A stretch of 64,000 bases of DNA from Propioniciclava flava (GCF_004126535.1 NZ_PPCV01000001.1:186001-250000); one strand, 5' to 3'. Shown: positions 24,454-33,185, numbered from the stretch's first letter. Notes: generated by a model not told the origin, from the letters alone. A program made the numbers and translations.

Positions 24454-26452
24454 GCACACCCTCAGCCAGCAGATCCTCAACGCCGCCGTCGCCGGGATCG
24501 CTGGGAGCGAACGTCCTGGGCAAGACGCGATGGCTGCGGCGATCGACCATGCCTTCGCCACCGGCGAGCATCTGTTGGTGCAGGCGGGTACGGGCACGGG
24601 GAAGTCGTTGGGCTATCTTGCTCCCTCGTTGTCCTATGTGGCCAGCAATCCTCGCCAGCGTGTGGTGATCGCGACGGCGACGCTCGCCTTGCAGGCGCAA
24701 CTGGCGCACACCGATATTCCTGCCGCGGTCACCGCTGCGGAAAAGGTGACGGGGCGCCGCGTCACGCATGCGATCCTCAAGGGACGCACCAACTACGCCT
24801 GCCTTCATCGCGTCATCGAGGGGGCAGGTAGCGAACAAGACTCCTTGCTCGGCGGGGCCGAGATGGTCACCGAGTTGCGTCGTTCCCGCGCCGATGCCAC
24901 CTCCGTGCTGGGCGCAGAAGTCTTGGCTTTGCGCGAATGGGCTCGCGAAGAGCTGGACGCCGAAGGCGAGGGCGACCGTGACGACGCCCCGACCCACACC
25001 GCGGCCGCGTGGGCGCAGGTATCGGTCCCGGTGCGGGAGTGCCTGGGTGCCCAGCAATGCCCGTTCGGGGAGGTGTGCTTCGTGGAACGCTCACGTGCCC
25101 GTGCGCGCGAAGCGGATGTCGTCGTCACCAACCATGCGCTGCTGGCCATCGACGCGATGCACGGCAACACCGTCTTGCCGGAGCACGACCGCTTGGTCAT
25201 CGATGAAGCCCACGAGCTGACCGCGCGTGTCACCGGTGCCGCATCGCACGAGTTGAGCGCGCAGCAAGTGGAGCGGGTGGCGAGACGGTGCCTGCCCTAC
25301 ATTGACGACGACCTCGGGATCGAGTTCTTGGATCTGGGCGAGGCGCTGACCGAGGCGCTGGATCGAGCCGCCCTGGAACGCATCACCGACCCCGAGGCCG
25401 AGGTGATCGCCGTGGTGGCCCGCATCCGCGATGCAGCCCGTCGAGTGGTGAGCCAGGCCAAGGGGGACGATCCCGACGCCAAGCAGGCATCCGCCGCGGC
25501 CAAGGAGATCTTCGACGTGGCCGAGGCCATGGCCGCGATGAAGGACAGCGACGTGGTCTGGGTGTCGGAGCGGGAGCGGTTCGGGCGCTGGCTGGTGTGC
25601 GCACCGCTGGATGTCGCGTTCCTGCTGCGCGATCGCGTGCTGGCGCAGACTCCCACCGTGTTGACCTCGGCCACGTTGACGTTGGGCGGACAGTTCGAGG
25701 CGGCGGCGAACGCCGTCGGCCTGCGTCGCGGCGAGAGGCTCGACGGTGAGGCGGAGAAGCCTGCCGAGGGCGAGGCGTGGCGCGGGCTCGATGTGGGTTC
25801 CCCGTTTGACTACGCGCGTCAAGGGATCTTGTATGTCGCCGACCGGCTTCCCGCGCCCTCGCGGGAGGGCATCTCCGCGGCGGCTTTGGGAGAACTCGCC
25901 GAACTCATCTGGGCTGCGGGCGGCAGGACGCTGGGCTTGTTTGCGTCGCAGCGCAATGCGGAAGCTGCGGCCCGCCACTGCCGTGCAGAGCTTCCCCACC
26001 ACACCATCTTGTGTCAGGGCGAGGCGCAACTCAGTGAGCTGACCAAGCGCTTCATCGCCGAACCGGAGACGAGCCTGTTTGGCACGTTGTCGTTGTGGCA
26101 GGGCGTCGATGTGCCCGGCGAAACGTGTCGGCTGGTGGTCATCGACAAGATCCCGTTCCCGCGCCCCGACGACCCGCTGATGCAGGCACGTCAGGCGTCG
26201 GTCAACCAGGCAGGCGGAAACGGGTTCATGTCGGTGGCCGCCACGCATGCGGCCTTGCTCTTGGCCCAGGGCAGTGGCCGCTTGATCCGACGAGTGACTG
26301 ATCGAGGCGTCGTCGCTGTGCTGGATCCGCGGCTGACGACGGCCCGCTATGGCAGCTTCCTGCGAGCTTCGCTACCGCCGTTTTGGTCGACGACAGACCG
26401 TGAGGTAGCGATCGGCGCCCTGCGTCGACTCAACCCCGACGCGGACGCGTAA
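24446..26452 (+). CDS. dinG: DinG-type ATP-dependent DNA helicase (XPD-like superfamily 2)
   Basis: A 668-residue helicase. Walker A is QAGTGTGKSLGYLAPS; the cysteines of the XPD-type Fe-S cluster region are CLHR, CLGAQQCPFGEVC; the DEAH box is VIDEAHEL; motif V/VI is LSLWQGVDVPGE...GSGRLIRR. It unwinds DNA 5'-3' and acts on D-loops, R-loops and G-quadruplex-like structures. The GTG start at 24446 overlaps the DUF952 stop by 8 bp. No LexA box precedes the operon here, so damage induction, if any, is not through a visible local site. lexA lies convergent 40 bp downstream. Confidence 0.9.
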   Translation: MAEHTLSQQILNAAVAGIAGSERPGQDAMAAAIDHAFATGEHLLVQAGTGTGKSLGYLAPSLSYVASNPRQRVVIATATLALQAQLAHTDIPAAVTAAEKVTGRRVTHAILKGRTNYACLHRVIEGAGSEQDSLLGGAEMVTELRRSRADATSVLGAEVLALREWAREELDAEGEGDRDDAPTHTAAAWAQVSVPVRECLGAQQCPFGEVCFVERSRARAREADVVVTNHALLAIDAMHGNTVLPEHDRLVIDEAHELTARVTGAASHELSAQQVERVARRCLPYIDDDLGIEFLDLGEALTEALDRAALERITDPEAEVIAVVARIRDAARRVVSQAKGDDPDAKQASAAAKEIFDVAEAMAAMKDSDVVWVSERERFGRWLVCAPLDVAFLLRDRVLAQTPTVLTSATLTLGGQFEAAANAVGLRRGERLDGEAEKPAEGEAWRGLDVGSPFDYARQGILYVADRLPAPSREGISAAALGELAELIWAAGGRTLGLFASQRNAEAAARHCRAELPHHTILCQGEAQLSELTKRFIAEPETSLFGTLSLWQGVDVPGETCRLVVIDKIPFPRPDDPLMQARQASVNQAGGNGFMSVAATHAALLLAQGSGRLIRRVTDRGVVAVLDPRLTTARYGSFLRASLPPFWSTTDREVAIGALRRLNPDADA

Positions 26453-26465
26453 GCGTCGGCTCCCC

Positions 26466-26491
26466 CCGGACGCGGGGGCGCGGGCGTCCGG
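26466..26491. terminator. Possible bidirectional terminator between dinG and lexA
   Basis: CCGGACGC pairs with GCGTCCGG around a 10-nt G-rich loop in the 40-bp gap between the convergent dinG and lexA stops. There is no U tract, so the strength is uncertain. Confidence 0.5.
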
Positions 26492-26492
26492 T

Positions 26493-27275
26493 TCAGACGC
26501 GCCGCAGGACGGCGGTTACCTTGCCCAGGATGGTGGCCTCATTTCCGTCGATCGGCGCGTAGGCCTCGTTGTGAGGCAGGAGCCACACCTGATCGGAGGT
26601 CCGCTTGAAGGTCTTCACGGTCGCTTCGCCGTCGATCATCGCCGCGACAATGTCGCCGTTGTTCGCGTCGGGCTGTTGGCGCACCACGACGTAGTCGCCG
26701 TCGCAGATCGCGGCGTCGATCATCGAGTCGCCCCGCACCTCGAGCAAGAAGAGGGTGCCTTCGCCGACGAGGTCGCGGGGGAGGGGGAAGACGTCTTCCA
26801 CGTGTTGCTCGGCCAAGATGGGACCACCGGCGGCGATACGGCCCACGACGGGGACGTCGACCGAGCGGGAGACATGGACGTCGCCCTCGAAGGGATCGCT
26901 GGCGGACGCCACCTCGGCGGCGGCGTGCTCGCTGCGAGGCAGGTGAACCACCAGCGCACGCGGACGCTTGGGGTCGCGCGACAAGAATCCCTTGGCCTCA
27001 AGAGCCTTCAACTGGTGCGTGACGCTGGACGGTGAGGCCAGGCCGACCGCCTCGCCCATCTCCCGGATGGTCGGAGGGTAGCCCCGCTCCGCGATGGCGG
27101 CCTGGATCGTCTCCAGGATGAGGCGTTGCCGCAACGTCAGCCCGTGCGCGTCGGCAGGGCCATCCGGCAGGGAGTGCACCACGCCGAGTTGGGCGAGATC
27201 GTCCTCGCTGGGTCGACCGCGCCGGTTCCGTCGCGGGGTCGTCGCGTCGCCTTCGCCACCGTCCTTCTTCGCCAT
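26493..27275 (-). CDS. lexA: SOS response repressor LexA
   Basis: A 260-residue repressor-protease. The winged-helix DNA-binding domain is at about 45-110 ([20 protein letters not shown]). A self-cleavage site Ala149-Gly150 in [12 protein letters not shown] is followed by the catalytic dyad Ser184 ([11 protein letters not shown]) and Lys221 (ATVKTFKR), 37 residues apart as in the family. A charged N-terminal extension of about 40 residues is usual in actinobacteria. The promoter reads TTGATT-17 bp-TAGGTT on the minus strand, with the -10 ending 6 nt before the ATG. This implies a leaderless transcript and autoregulation by the LexA box at 27307 that overlaps the -35. Confidence 0.97.
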   Translation of the reverse strand: MAKKDGGEGDATTPRRNRRGRPSEDDLAQLGVVHSLPDGPADAHGLTLRQRLILETIQAAIAERGYPPTIREMGEAVGLASPSSVTHQLKALEAKGFLSRDPKRPRALVVHLPRSEHAAAEVASASDPFEGDVHVSRSVDVPVVGRIAAGGPILAEQHVEDVFPLPRDLVGEGTLFLLEVRGDSMIDAAICDGDYVVVRQQPDANNGDIVAAMIDGEATVKTFKRTSDQVWLLPHNEAYAPIDGNEATILGKVTAVLRRV

Positions 27276-27281
27276 ACCAGC

Positions 27282-27310
27282 AACCTAGGGCACCTCGGCG
27301 GATCAATCAA
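27282..27310 (-). promoter_or_regulatory. Leaderless lexA promoter (TTGATT-17-TAGGTT)
   Basis: On the minus strand the -35 TTGATT (27310-27305) and the -10 TAGGTT (27287-27282) are separated by exactly 17 bp. The -10 ends 6 nt before the lexA ATG, so transcription should begin at or within a base or two of the start codon. Confidence 0.8.
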
Positions 27311-27322
27311 ACACCTGTTCGA
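27307..27322. promoter_or_regulatory. LexA box at the lexA promoter
   Basis: On the minus strand TCGAACAGGTGTTTGA matches TCGAACNNNNGTTCGA except for one arm base. It overlaps the lexA -35 hexamer, positioned for autorepression. Confidence 0.8.
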
Positions 27323-27411
27323 CCGTGTCGGAGCGTCGTGAACCAAAGTGTCAGAGGGGGCGGTCAGGCTGTGAGTCGAGGAAACGAGGGGCGGCACGCA
27401 CGCCGAAACCG

Positions 27412-27439
27412 TTGCAATCGTAAGAGTGTTCGATAATAC
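27412..27439 (+). promoter_or_regulatory. Promoter of the LexA-divergent membrane protein gene (TTGCAA-16-TAATAC)
   Basis: TTGCAA (27412-27417), a 16-bp spacer and TAATAC (27434-27439) predict a start near 27446. That point is inside the LexA box that follows, so LexA would block initiation. Confidence 0.7.
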
Positions 27440-27442
27440 TGT

Positions 27443-27458
27443 TCGAACAGACGTTCGA
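27443..27458. promoter_or_regulatory. Perfect LexA box before the small membrane protein gene
   Basis: TCGAACAGACGTTCGA is a full match to the TCGAACNNNNGTTCGA consensus, with complete dyad arms. It lies 26 bp before the ATG at 27485. Confidence 0.9.
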
Positions 27459-27484
27459 TGGGCGTCGCCGAAGAAGGAGTGACC

Positions 27485-27856
27485 ATGACCGCACAGCTGC
27501 TCGATTACCCCACTGCTTCGCGGGTCCGGATCGCACCTGCGCGCAAGCCAGGCGTGACGGTGGCCCCGCATCGCGACGCCGCGAGGCGCCCGCTGGGTCC
27601 CGCGCGCCACTCATGGGTGAGGGGCGCCGCAACACCCACCGGCGGCGGCCAAGGTGGCGCAGGCACGCCCGTCGTCAGCGTCGACTTGGACAACCTCCAC
27701 TGGACGCCGAGGGCCTTGCTCCTTATGGTCTGCGCTGTCATGGGGCTGGGCGTCGCGATGGTGATCACGTTGGTGTCCGCGTTCTTCGCTGTCAGTGACG
27801 CCCCATTGCAACCGGCCCCGGCCGTTGCCGTGCTGGTGCAGGGGGCAGCCAGGTGA
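27485..27856 (+). CDS. LexA-regulated single-pass membrane protein, probable SOS cell-division suppressor (ChiZ/DivS-like position)
   Basis: A 123-residue protein with a basic, Pro/Gly-rich cytoplasmic stretch (1-75), one strong hydrophobic segment (about 76-102) and a short Ala/Pro-rich tail. Its place divergent from lexA under a perfect LexA box is that of mycobacterial chiZ (Rv2719c) and corynebacterial divS, whose products halt division during SOS. Unlike ChiZ, no C-terminal LysM peptidoglycan-binding domain follows the membrane segment. Sequence similarity to either is not evident to me, so the role is inferred from context and topology. The ATG at 27485 has AAGAAGGAG upstream. A U-tailed terminator follows at 27939. 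Confidence 0.75.
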   Translation: MTAQLLDYPTASRVRIAPARKPGVTVAPHRDAARRPLGPARHSWVRGAATPTGGGQGGAGTPVVSVDLDNLHWTPRALLLMVCAVMGLGVAMVITLVSAFFAVSDAPLQPAPAVAVLVQGAAR

Positions 27857-27938
27857 AGCCTGGCACGCTTCCCGTCTATCGCGGCGGCGTCGCGCCTACG
27901 CCGCCGTTGTGAGGTGGTAGCCACGCCACGTTCTGACG

Positions 27939-27975
27939 CCCCATCCCGCAGCCATACTCGGGGTGGGGTGTTTTT
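27939..27975 (+). terminator. Rho-independent terminator after the SOS membrane protein gene
   Basis: CCCCATCCCG (27939-27948) pairs with CGGGGTGGGG (27959-27968), including one G-U pair, around a 10-nt loop. It is followed by TGTTTTT, the only terminator in the window with a clear U tract. Confidence 0.85.
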
Positions 27976-28004
27976 CGTGGCAGCGACACGGCGGCGCGCC
28001 GAGG

Positions 28005-28033
28005 TTGATTGTGTCTCGCGATCGGCCTAACCT
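28005..28033 (+). promoter_or_regulatory. nrdR-nrdJ promoter (TTGATT-17-TAACCT)
   Basis: TTGATT (28005-28010) and TAACCT (28028-28033) are spaced by 17 bp and predict a start near 28040, leaving a leader of about 124 nt before nrdR. With the terminator at 27939 and the boxes at 28031, this accounts for most of the 307-bp gap 27857-28163; nothing else was recognised there. Confidence 0.78.
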
Positions 28034-28078
28034 CTACATGTAGTGGCGATGAGCGGCCGCCTAACCCACAGGTAGTGG
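28031..28078. promoter_or_regulatory. Tandem NrdR boxes
   Basis: Box 1, CCTCTACATGTAGTGG (28031-28046), fits the NrdR consensus core (acaCwAtATaTwGtgt). Box 2 (28063-28078) ends in the same CAGGTAGTGG-type half and is offset by 32 bp, three helical turns, as expected for cooperative NrdR binding. They cover the predicted start site, so NrdR would repress its own operon. Confidence 0.75.
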
Positions 28079-28163
28079 TTAAGGGCCCTTTGAGTTCCCT
28101 ACATCAACGATCACCATCACTCATGGTGAGGCGCACGCGAGAAAAGCTGGGAGGAGGGGAGTC

Positions 28164-28664
28164 ATGCACTGTCCAGCATGCCGCTATAAGGACTCCCGGG
28201 TCCTGGATTCGCGAGTCGCGGAGGACGGCAGCTCCATTCGACGGCGCCGTGAATGTCGTTCCTGCGGGAAGCGATTCACGACGCTGGAGCAGATGCAGTT
28301 GGTCGTGGTGAAGCGATCCGGCGTCATGGAGCCCTTCTCCCGCGAGAAGGTCATTACCGGGGTCCGGAAGGCGTGCAAGGGGCGTCCTGTGTCCGAGACG
28401 GATCTCGCGAAGCTGGGGCAGCAGGTCGAGGAGTCCTTGCGGGCCGCAGGCCAAGGGGAGGTCGAGGCCGACGAGGTGGGCCTCGCGATTCTGCGTCCCC
28501 TTCGCGCCCTCGACGCCATCGCCTATCTCCGGTTCGCCAGCGTCTACCACCATTACGAATCGGTGGAGGATTTTGAGGCGGCCATCGAGCAACTCAAGGC
28601 CAGCGGAGCAGCGTCCCCGGCCCTCACCCCGCAACCGCAGCCCCTGGTCGACCAACTCTTCTGA
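28164..28664 (+). CDS. nrdR: Transcriptional repressor NrdR
   Basis: A 166-residue regulator. The N-terminal zinc ribbon has Cys3, Cys6, Cys31 and Cys34 ([27 protein letters not shown]), followed by an ATP-cone (about 47-137: [20 protein letters not shown]). It senses ATP/dATP and represses ribonucleotide reductase genes through paired NrdR boxes, which are visible in its own upstream region. GGGAGGAGGGGA precedes the ATG. nrdJ follows 84 bp downstream with no terminator between, so autorepression would also control nrdJ. Confidence 0.96.
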   Translation: MHCPACRYKDSRVLDSRVAEDGSSIRRRRECRSCGKRFTTLEQMQLVVVKRSGVMEPFSREKVITGVRKACKGRPVSETDLAKLGQQVEESLRAAGQGEVEADEVGLAILRPLRALDAIAYLRFASVYHHYESVEDFEAAIEQLKASGAASPALTPQPQPLVDQLF

Positions 28665-28748
28665 GTCGCATCGACCACCCCACATCGTTTGTTCTTTCCA
28701 TCGGCATCACCACACAGACACGCACGCGCGTCAAACACAGGAGGAAGA

Positions 28749-31607
28749 GTGACCGCAACCAAGCAGGCGCCCCGCAAGGCAGCCGCGAAGGGCAAGGGTC
28801 TCACCATCGAGCGAGTCTTCACGACCGCCGGGGTGCACCCCTACGACGAGGTGACGTGGGAACGACGCGACGTCGTCCAGACCAACTGGAAGACCGGCGC
28901 CACCGTGTTCGAGCAAAAGGGGGTGGAGTTCCCGGACTTTTGGAGCGTCAACGCCTCCACGATCGTCACGACGAAGTACTTCCGGGGCGCCGTCGGTACC
29001 CCCGCACGTGAGGACAGCCTCAAGACGCTGATCGATCGCGTCGTGGGCAAGTACCAGTCGGCAGGCGAGGAGAACGGCTACTTCGCTACGCCCGCAGATG
29101 CGGACGTGTTCGGGGAAGAGCTGACGTGGATGCTGCTGCATCAGGTGTTCAGCTTCAACTCGCCGGTGTGGTTCAACGTTGGGACGCTGAGCCCTCAGCA
29201 GGTGAGCGCCTGCTTCATCTTGTCGGTGGATGATTCCATGGACTCCATCCTCAACTGGTACAAGGAAGAGGGCTTCATCTTCAAGGGTGGCTCGGGCGCC
29301 GGCTTGAACCTGAGCCGCATCCGTTCCAGCAAGGAACTCCTCTCCTCGGGCGGGACCGCCTCAGGGCCGGTGTCGTTCATGCGCGGCGCCGACGCGTCCG
29401 CAGGAACGATCAAGTCCGGGGGCGCGACGCGGCGCGCGGCAAAGATGGTCGTCTTGGACGTGGATCACCCCGACATCGAGGAGTTCGTCGAGACCAAGGC
29501 GCGCGAGGAAGACAAGATCCGCGCCCTGCGTGACGCCGGGTTCGACATGGACCTGGGCGGCAAGGACATCGTCTCGGTCCAGTACCAGAACGCGAACAAC
29601 TCTGTGCGCGTCAACGACACCTTCATGGAGGCCGTCGAGGCAGGCAAGCCGTTCGGGTTGCGGGCGCGGATGACCGGGGAGGTCATCGAGACCGTCGATG
29701 CTCGCGAACTGTTCACCAAGATCGCCAAGGCGGCCTGGGAGTGCGCCGATCCGGGCATCCAGTACGACGGGATGATCAACGCCTGGCACACCAACCCGGT
29801 CACGGGGCCGATTACCGCCTCAAACCCGTGCTCGGAGTACATGAGCCTGGACAACAGCTCCTGCAACCTGGCCAGCCTGAACCTGCTGAAGTTCCTGCGC
29901 GAGGATGACACCTTCGACACCGAGACGTTCGTCAAGGCCGTTGAGCTGATCATCACCGCCATGGACATTTCCATCACGTTCGCCGACTTCCCGACTGAGG
30001 CGATCACGAAGACGACGCGGGACTACCGCCAACTCGGGATCGGGTATGCCAACCTGGGCGCGCTGCTGATGGCCATGGGCCGCGGATACGACTCCGAAGG
30101 GGGCCGTGGCTTGGCGGCCGCGATCACCTCGCTGATGACGGGTGCCGCGTACCGCCGCTCGGCCGAACTCGCCGCCGTCGTGGGCCCCTATGCGGGCTAC
30201 GCGCCGAACGCCTCCGCCCACCAGAAGGTGATGCGCAAGCACCAGGTCGCCAACGACGAACTGACGCTGACCGAGGCGGCCGACCTTCCGGTGCAGGCCG
30301 CGGCGACCGCCGAATGGGCCCAGGTCGTCGATCTGGGTGCCAAGAACGGCTTCCGCAACGCGCAGGCGTCACTGCTCGCCCCGACCGGGACGATCGGTTT
30401 CATGATGGACTGCGACACCACCGGCATCGAGCCCGACTTCTCGTTGGTGAAGTTCAAGAAGCTGGTCGGCGGTGGGTCGATGCAGATCGTCAACCAGACG
30501 ATCCCGCGTGCTTTGGACAAGCTGGGCTATTCCGCCGAGGTGGCGGAGGCGATCGTTGCCTACATTGCCGACAACGGCCACGTCGTGGGTGCTCCCGGGC
30601 TCAAGACCGAGCACTACGAGGTCTTCGACACCGCGATGGGGGAACGTGCCATCAAGCCGATGGGACACGTGCGGATGATGGCGGCCGTGCAGCCCTTCTT
30701 GTCCGGGGCGATCTCCAAGACGGTCAATCTGCCGAAGACGGCAACCGTGGAGGACATTGCCGATGTGTACCTGCAGGGCTGGAAGCTGGGCCTGAAGGCA
30801 CTGGCGGTCTACCGGGACAACTGCAAGGTCGGCCAGCCCCTCAGTGACGGCAAGAAGAAGGAAGAGAGCAAGGCTGACAAGGCCGAGCCCGCAGCTGAGG
30901 TCCGGGTCGAGTACCGGCCACGTCGCCAGCGGCTGCCCAAGACGCGTCTCTCGCGCACCACGTCCTTCAGCGTCGGTGGGGCCGAGGGCTACATGACCAG
31001 TTCGGAGTACGAAGACGGTCGCTTGGGCGAACTGTTCCTCAAGCTCGGCAAGCAGGGCTCGACCCTGGCCGGGGTGATGGACGCCTTCTCGATCGCCATC
31101 TCGATCGCCGTGCAGTACGGCGTCCCGCTGGAGACCTACGTCCAGAAGTTCACCAACCTGAAGTTCGAGCCGGCGGGCATGACCGACGACCCGGATCTGC
31201 GGATGGCTCAGTCGATCATCGACTACGTCTTCAAGCGGCTCGCGCTGGATTACCTGTCTTTCGATGAGCGGTCTGAGTTGGGCATCTACACCGCCAAGGA
31301 GCGGGCCCGCTATGTCGAGACGGGTTCCTACCTGTCCGAGGAGGACGAGGCGGAACTGATCGAGTCGGAGTCGCTGAAGAACGACGCCGTGGACGACATG
31401 CGGTTCGATGAGTCGGGCCCCAACCAGCCCACGCTGCTGGCGGTGGCACCTGACCTGAGTGGTGCGCACACGACGGCCGAGTTGATGGAGCGGGTCACCG
31501 GGCACGCCGTGGATGCACCGCTGTGCCTCACCTGCGGCACGAAGATGCGCCCCTCCGGTAGCTGCTACGTCTGCGAGGGCTGCGGCTCCACGAGCGGCTG
31601 CAGCTAG
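28749..31607 (+). CDS. nrdJ: Vitamin B12-dependent (class II) ribonucleotide reductase
   Basis: A 952-residue adenosylcobalamin-dependent reductase that makes deoxynucleotides without oxygen. Recognisable parts are SFNSPVWFNVG, GGSGAGLNLSRIRSS, the active-site region NPCSEYMSLDNSSCNLASLNL, LAPTGTIGFMMDCDTTGIEP, and a Cys-rich C-terminus (CLTCGTKMRPSGSCYVCEGC) that resembles the zinc finger of class II enzymes. The GTG at 28749 has AGGAGGAAGA directly before it; an upstream ATG at 28689 would read through this site. It is controlled with nrdR. A cobalamin riboswitch was not found in the 84-bp gap. The strong hairpin at 31618 ends the unit. Confidence 0.96.
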   Translation: MTATKQAPRKAAAKGKGLTIERVFTTAGVHPYDEVTWERRDVVQTNWKTGATVFEQKGVEFPDFWSVNASTIVTTKYFRGAVGTPAREDSLKTLIDRVVGKYQSAGEENGYFATPADADVFGEELTWMLLHQVFSFNSPVWFNVGTLSPQQVSACFILSVDDSMDSILNWYKEEGFIFKGGSGAGLNLSRIRSSKELLSSGGTASGPVSFMRGADASAGTIKSGGATRRAAKMVVLDVDHPDIEEFVETKAREEDKIRALRDAGFDMDLGGKDIVSVQYQNANNSVRVNDTFMEAVEAGKPFGLRARMTGEVIETVDARELFTKIAKAAWECADPGIQYDGMINAWHTNPVTGPITASNPCSEYMSLDNSSCNLASLNLLKFLREDDTFDTETFVKAVELIITAMDISITFADFPTEAITKTTRDYRQLGIGYANLGALLMAMGRGYDSEGGRGLAAAITSLMTGAAYRRSAELAAVVGPYAGYAPNASAHQKVMRKHQVANDELTLTEAADLPVQAAATAEWAQVVDLGAKNGFRNAQASLLAPTGTIGFMMDCDTTGIEPDFSLVKFKKLVGGGSMQIVNQTIPRALDKLGYSAEVAEAIVAYIADNGHVVGAPGLKTEHYEVFDTAMGERAIKPMGHVRMMAAVQPFLSGAISKTVNLPKTATVEDIADVYLQGWKLGLKALAVYRDNCKVGQPLSDGKKKEESKADKAEPAAEVRVEYRPRRQRLPKTRLSRTTSFSVGGAEGYMTSSEYEDGRLGELFLKLGKQGSTLAGVMDAFSIAISIAVQYGVPLETYVQKFTNLKFEPAGMTDDPDLRMAQSIIDYVFKRLALDYLSFDERSELGIYTAKERARYVETGSYLSEEDEAELIESESLKNDAVDDMRFDESGPNQPTLLAVAPDLSGAHTTAELMERVTGHAVDAPLCLTCGTKMRPSGSCYVCEGCGSTSGCS

Positions 31608-31617
31608 TCAGTCAACG

Positions 31618-31654
31618 CAGTGGCCCCCGAACCGATGAGGTTCGGGGGCCACTG
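31618..31654. terminator. Strong hairpin terminator after nrdJ
   Basis: A perfect 16-bp stem (CAGTGGCCCCCGAACC with GGTTCGGGGGCCACTG) and a 5-nt loop begin 11 bp after the nrdJ stop. There is no long U tract, as is common in high-GC actinobacteria. It also faces the convergent acetyltransferase gene ending at 31744. Confidence 0.85.
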
Positions 31655-31743
31655 TCATGCCGGGGCGTGGGCCCGACGCGGGTTCACGATCTCAGGGCCA
31701 CGGGCGCGGGCCGGGGCCTACGCGCGGGGATGGCGTCCCGGGT

Positions 31744-32040
31744 TTAGGACTGTTGCCCGTACAGGAGGTCCATGTAGTCGGGGTGACGTTGGATCCACGC
31801 CTTGACGAACGGGCACAGCGGCAAAACGGTCCGTTCTCCGGTGGCGCGCACGTCGTCCAGTGCCGCGCGCACCAACTGTGAGCCCAGCCCTTGTCCTTCG
31901 TAGGCCGGGTCGATTTCGGTGTGGGTGAAGGTGATGAGCCCGTCGGTGAGCATGTAGTCGGCGAACCCGGCCAGGTGGCCGTCGAGGGTGATCTCGTAGC
32001 GTTGCGCTTCGGGATGGTTACGGATCGCGATGTCGGCCAT
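31744..32040 (-). CDS. Small GNAT-type N-acetyltransferase (YjdJ/GCN5-related)
   Basis: A 98-residue protein of the short GNAT family PF14542. It has a RYEITLDGHLAGFADYML beta-hairpin start, ITFTHTEIDPAYEGQGLGSQLV with the acetyl-CoA-binding Q/R-x-x-G-x-G/A type loop, and LPLCPFVKAWIQRHPDY near the end. It is half the size of ordinary GNAT enzymes, as usual for this group. The substrate is unknown. AGGAG precedes the ATG. It is separated from the mupG gene upstream by 107 bp, so it may be transcribed with that operon. Confidence 0.9.
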   Translation of the reverse strand: MADIAIRNHPEAQRYEITLDGHLAGFADYMLTDGLITFTHTEIDPAYEGQGLGSQLVRAALDDVRATGERTVLPLCPFVKAWIQRHPDYMDLLYGQQS

Positions 32041-32147
32041 GTCACTCCTGGGCGTGGTGGTGCCGCCGGCCGGGACGGTCGGGGTGGGTCGAGTCTAGGC
32101 CTGGCCCTGCGCAAGCCAAAGGACCTCGCGGACGACCTGTGGGCAGC

Positions 32148-33185
32148 TCATGGGGCTGTCACGAAGCGGACGGTCCGCGTCAGGCGAAGGCGATCGACGA
32201 CACCGCGGTAGGGGGCGGCAATGTCGGCGATTCGTGCCTGGCGTGGGTCGAGGGGTGCGTCCCGCAGCATGAGGTGCACCTCGCCCGCGTAGCGCCCGTA
32301 GGAATCCAGGTCCATCTGGAGGCTGCCGCGTTCGCGATAGTCGGCGTTGATCCATTCTGTGGGGGGCGTGAGCCCACGGGTGCCTTCGAGCCTCTCGGAG
32401 ACGCCAGTTTGCTCGATGCGAACGCGCCAGGTTCCTTCCAGGAGCGTCGACGCGGCCGGGGTGATCCCGGTGAGGGGCACAGTGACCTCCCCGGTCGCCT
32501 CGAAGTGCTCGATCCACGCCAGGTGCTGAGGGTGGGGCACGCCTTCTGCGAAGACGCGGTGGGCCGTCGGGAAGGCGTCGGCGAGGTGCAGGTAGGTGAC
32601 GTAGGCGTTGCGGTGCCGGTGTTCTTCCAACATGGGCAATCCCAGATGCAAGGGGGCGCGGAACGTTCGCTCCCCGGGCAGGAACACGAACACGTCTCGT
32701 CCGCGCTGGGCAAACAGTGCATTCTGCGCCGCAACGAACTCGGTGGTCAGGCCTGTCTCTGGGCGGGGGTAGAAGTTGTGCCATCCGACGAGATCGACAC
32801 CACTGAGCGCGTCTAGTTCGGCGTCGGTCACGGTCGAGGCATTCACGGCGACGCGGAATCCACCGGTGAGCGCGATGCGGGCGATCTCGTCGGGGGCGAA
32901 ACCGAAATCGATGCGAACCCAGCGGACCCCGGCGTCGCGCAGTTGACCCAGATCCTCTAGCCCCAGACCCAGTCGCTGCAACGTGACGGGGGAGATGTCT
33001 GCACAGAAGGTGAGGCCTTCGCGCTTGTGCAGGTCGCGCAGATCGTCCACGAAGGCCGTGAGGCGCTGCGCCTCGGGGATGTGCAGCGAGGTGAATACCG
33101 CATGCTCCTGCGAGTGATCGCGGGCTGCGGCGACGACCGCATCGCGAACGTCGGGCGGGTCGGTGGGGTAGAGGGAGAAGAACAC
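32148..33185 (-). CDS. mupG: MupG-family (DUF871) 6-phospho-N-acetylmuramidase
   Basis: A 345-residue protein with a TIM-barrel start (FFSLYPTDPPDVRDAVVAAA, ADISPVTLQRLG, VRIDFGF, LVGWHNFYPRPETGL) and a C-terminal cyclophilin-like domain. In Staphylococcus aureus MupG cleaves the MurNAc-6-phosphate-GlcNAc disaccharide delivered by the MurNAc PTS; MurQ then removes the lactyl group. Here the gene follows the PTS EIIBC and murQ genes, matching that pathway. The GTG at 33185 is chosen because AGGAGGT lies 5 nt upstream. The enzyme is cytoplasmic. Assignment relies on family resemblance plus operon content. Confidence 0.88.
   Translation of the reverse strand: MFFSLYPTDPPDVRDAVVAAARDHSQEHAVFTSLHIPEAQRLTAFVDDLRDLHKREGLTFCADISPVTLQRLGLGLEDLGQLRDAGVRWVRIDFGFAPDEIARIALTGGFRVAVNASTVTDAELDALSGVDLVGWHNFYPRPETGLTTEFVAAQNALFAQRGRDVFVFLPGERTFRAPLHLGLPMLEEHRHRNAYVTYLHLADAFPTAHRVFAEGVPHPQHLAWIEHFEATGEVTVPLTGITPAASTLLEGTWRVRIEQTGVSERLEGTRGLTPPTEWINADYRERGSLQMDLDSYGRYAGEVHLMLRDAPLDPRQARIADIAAPYRGVVDRLRLTRTVRFVTAP

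Noticed and set aside
28665-28748. Possible cobalamin riboswitch before the B12-dependent reductase
   Set aside because: The gap is only 84 bp and has no B12-box-like sequence; NrdR boxes upstream of nrdR account for control.
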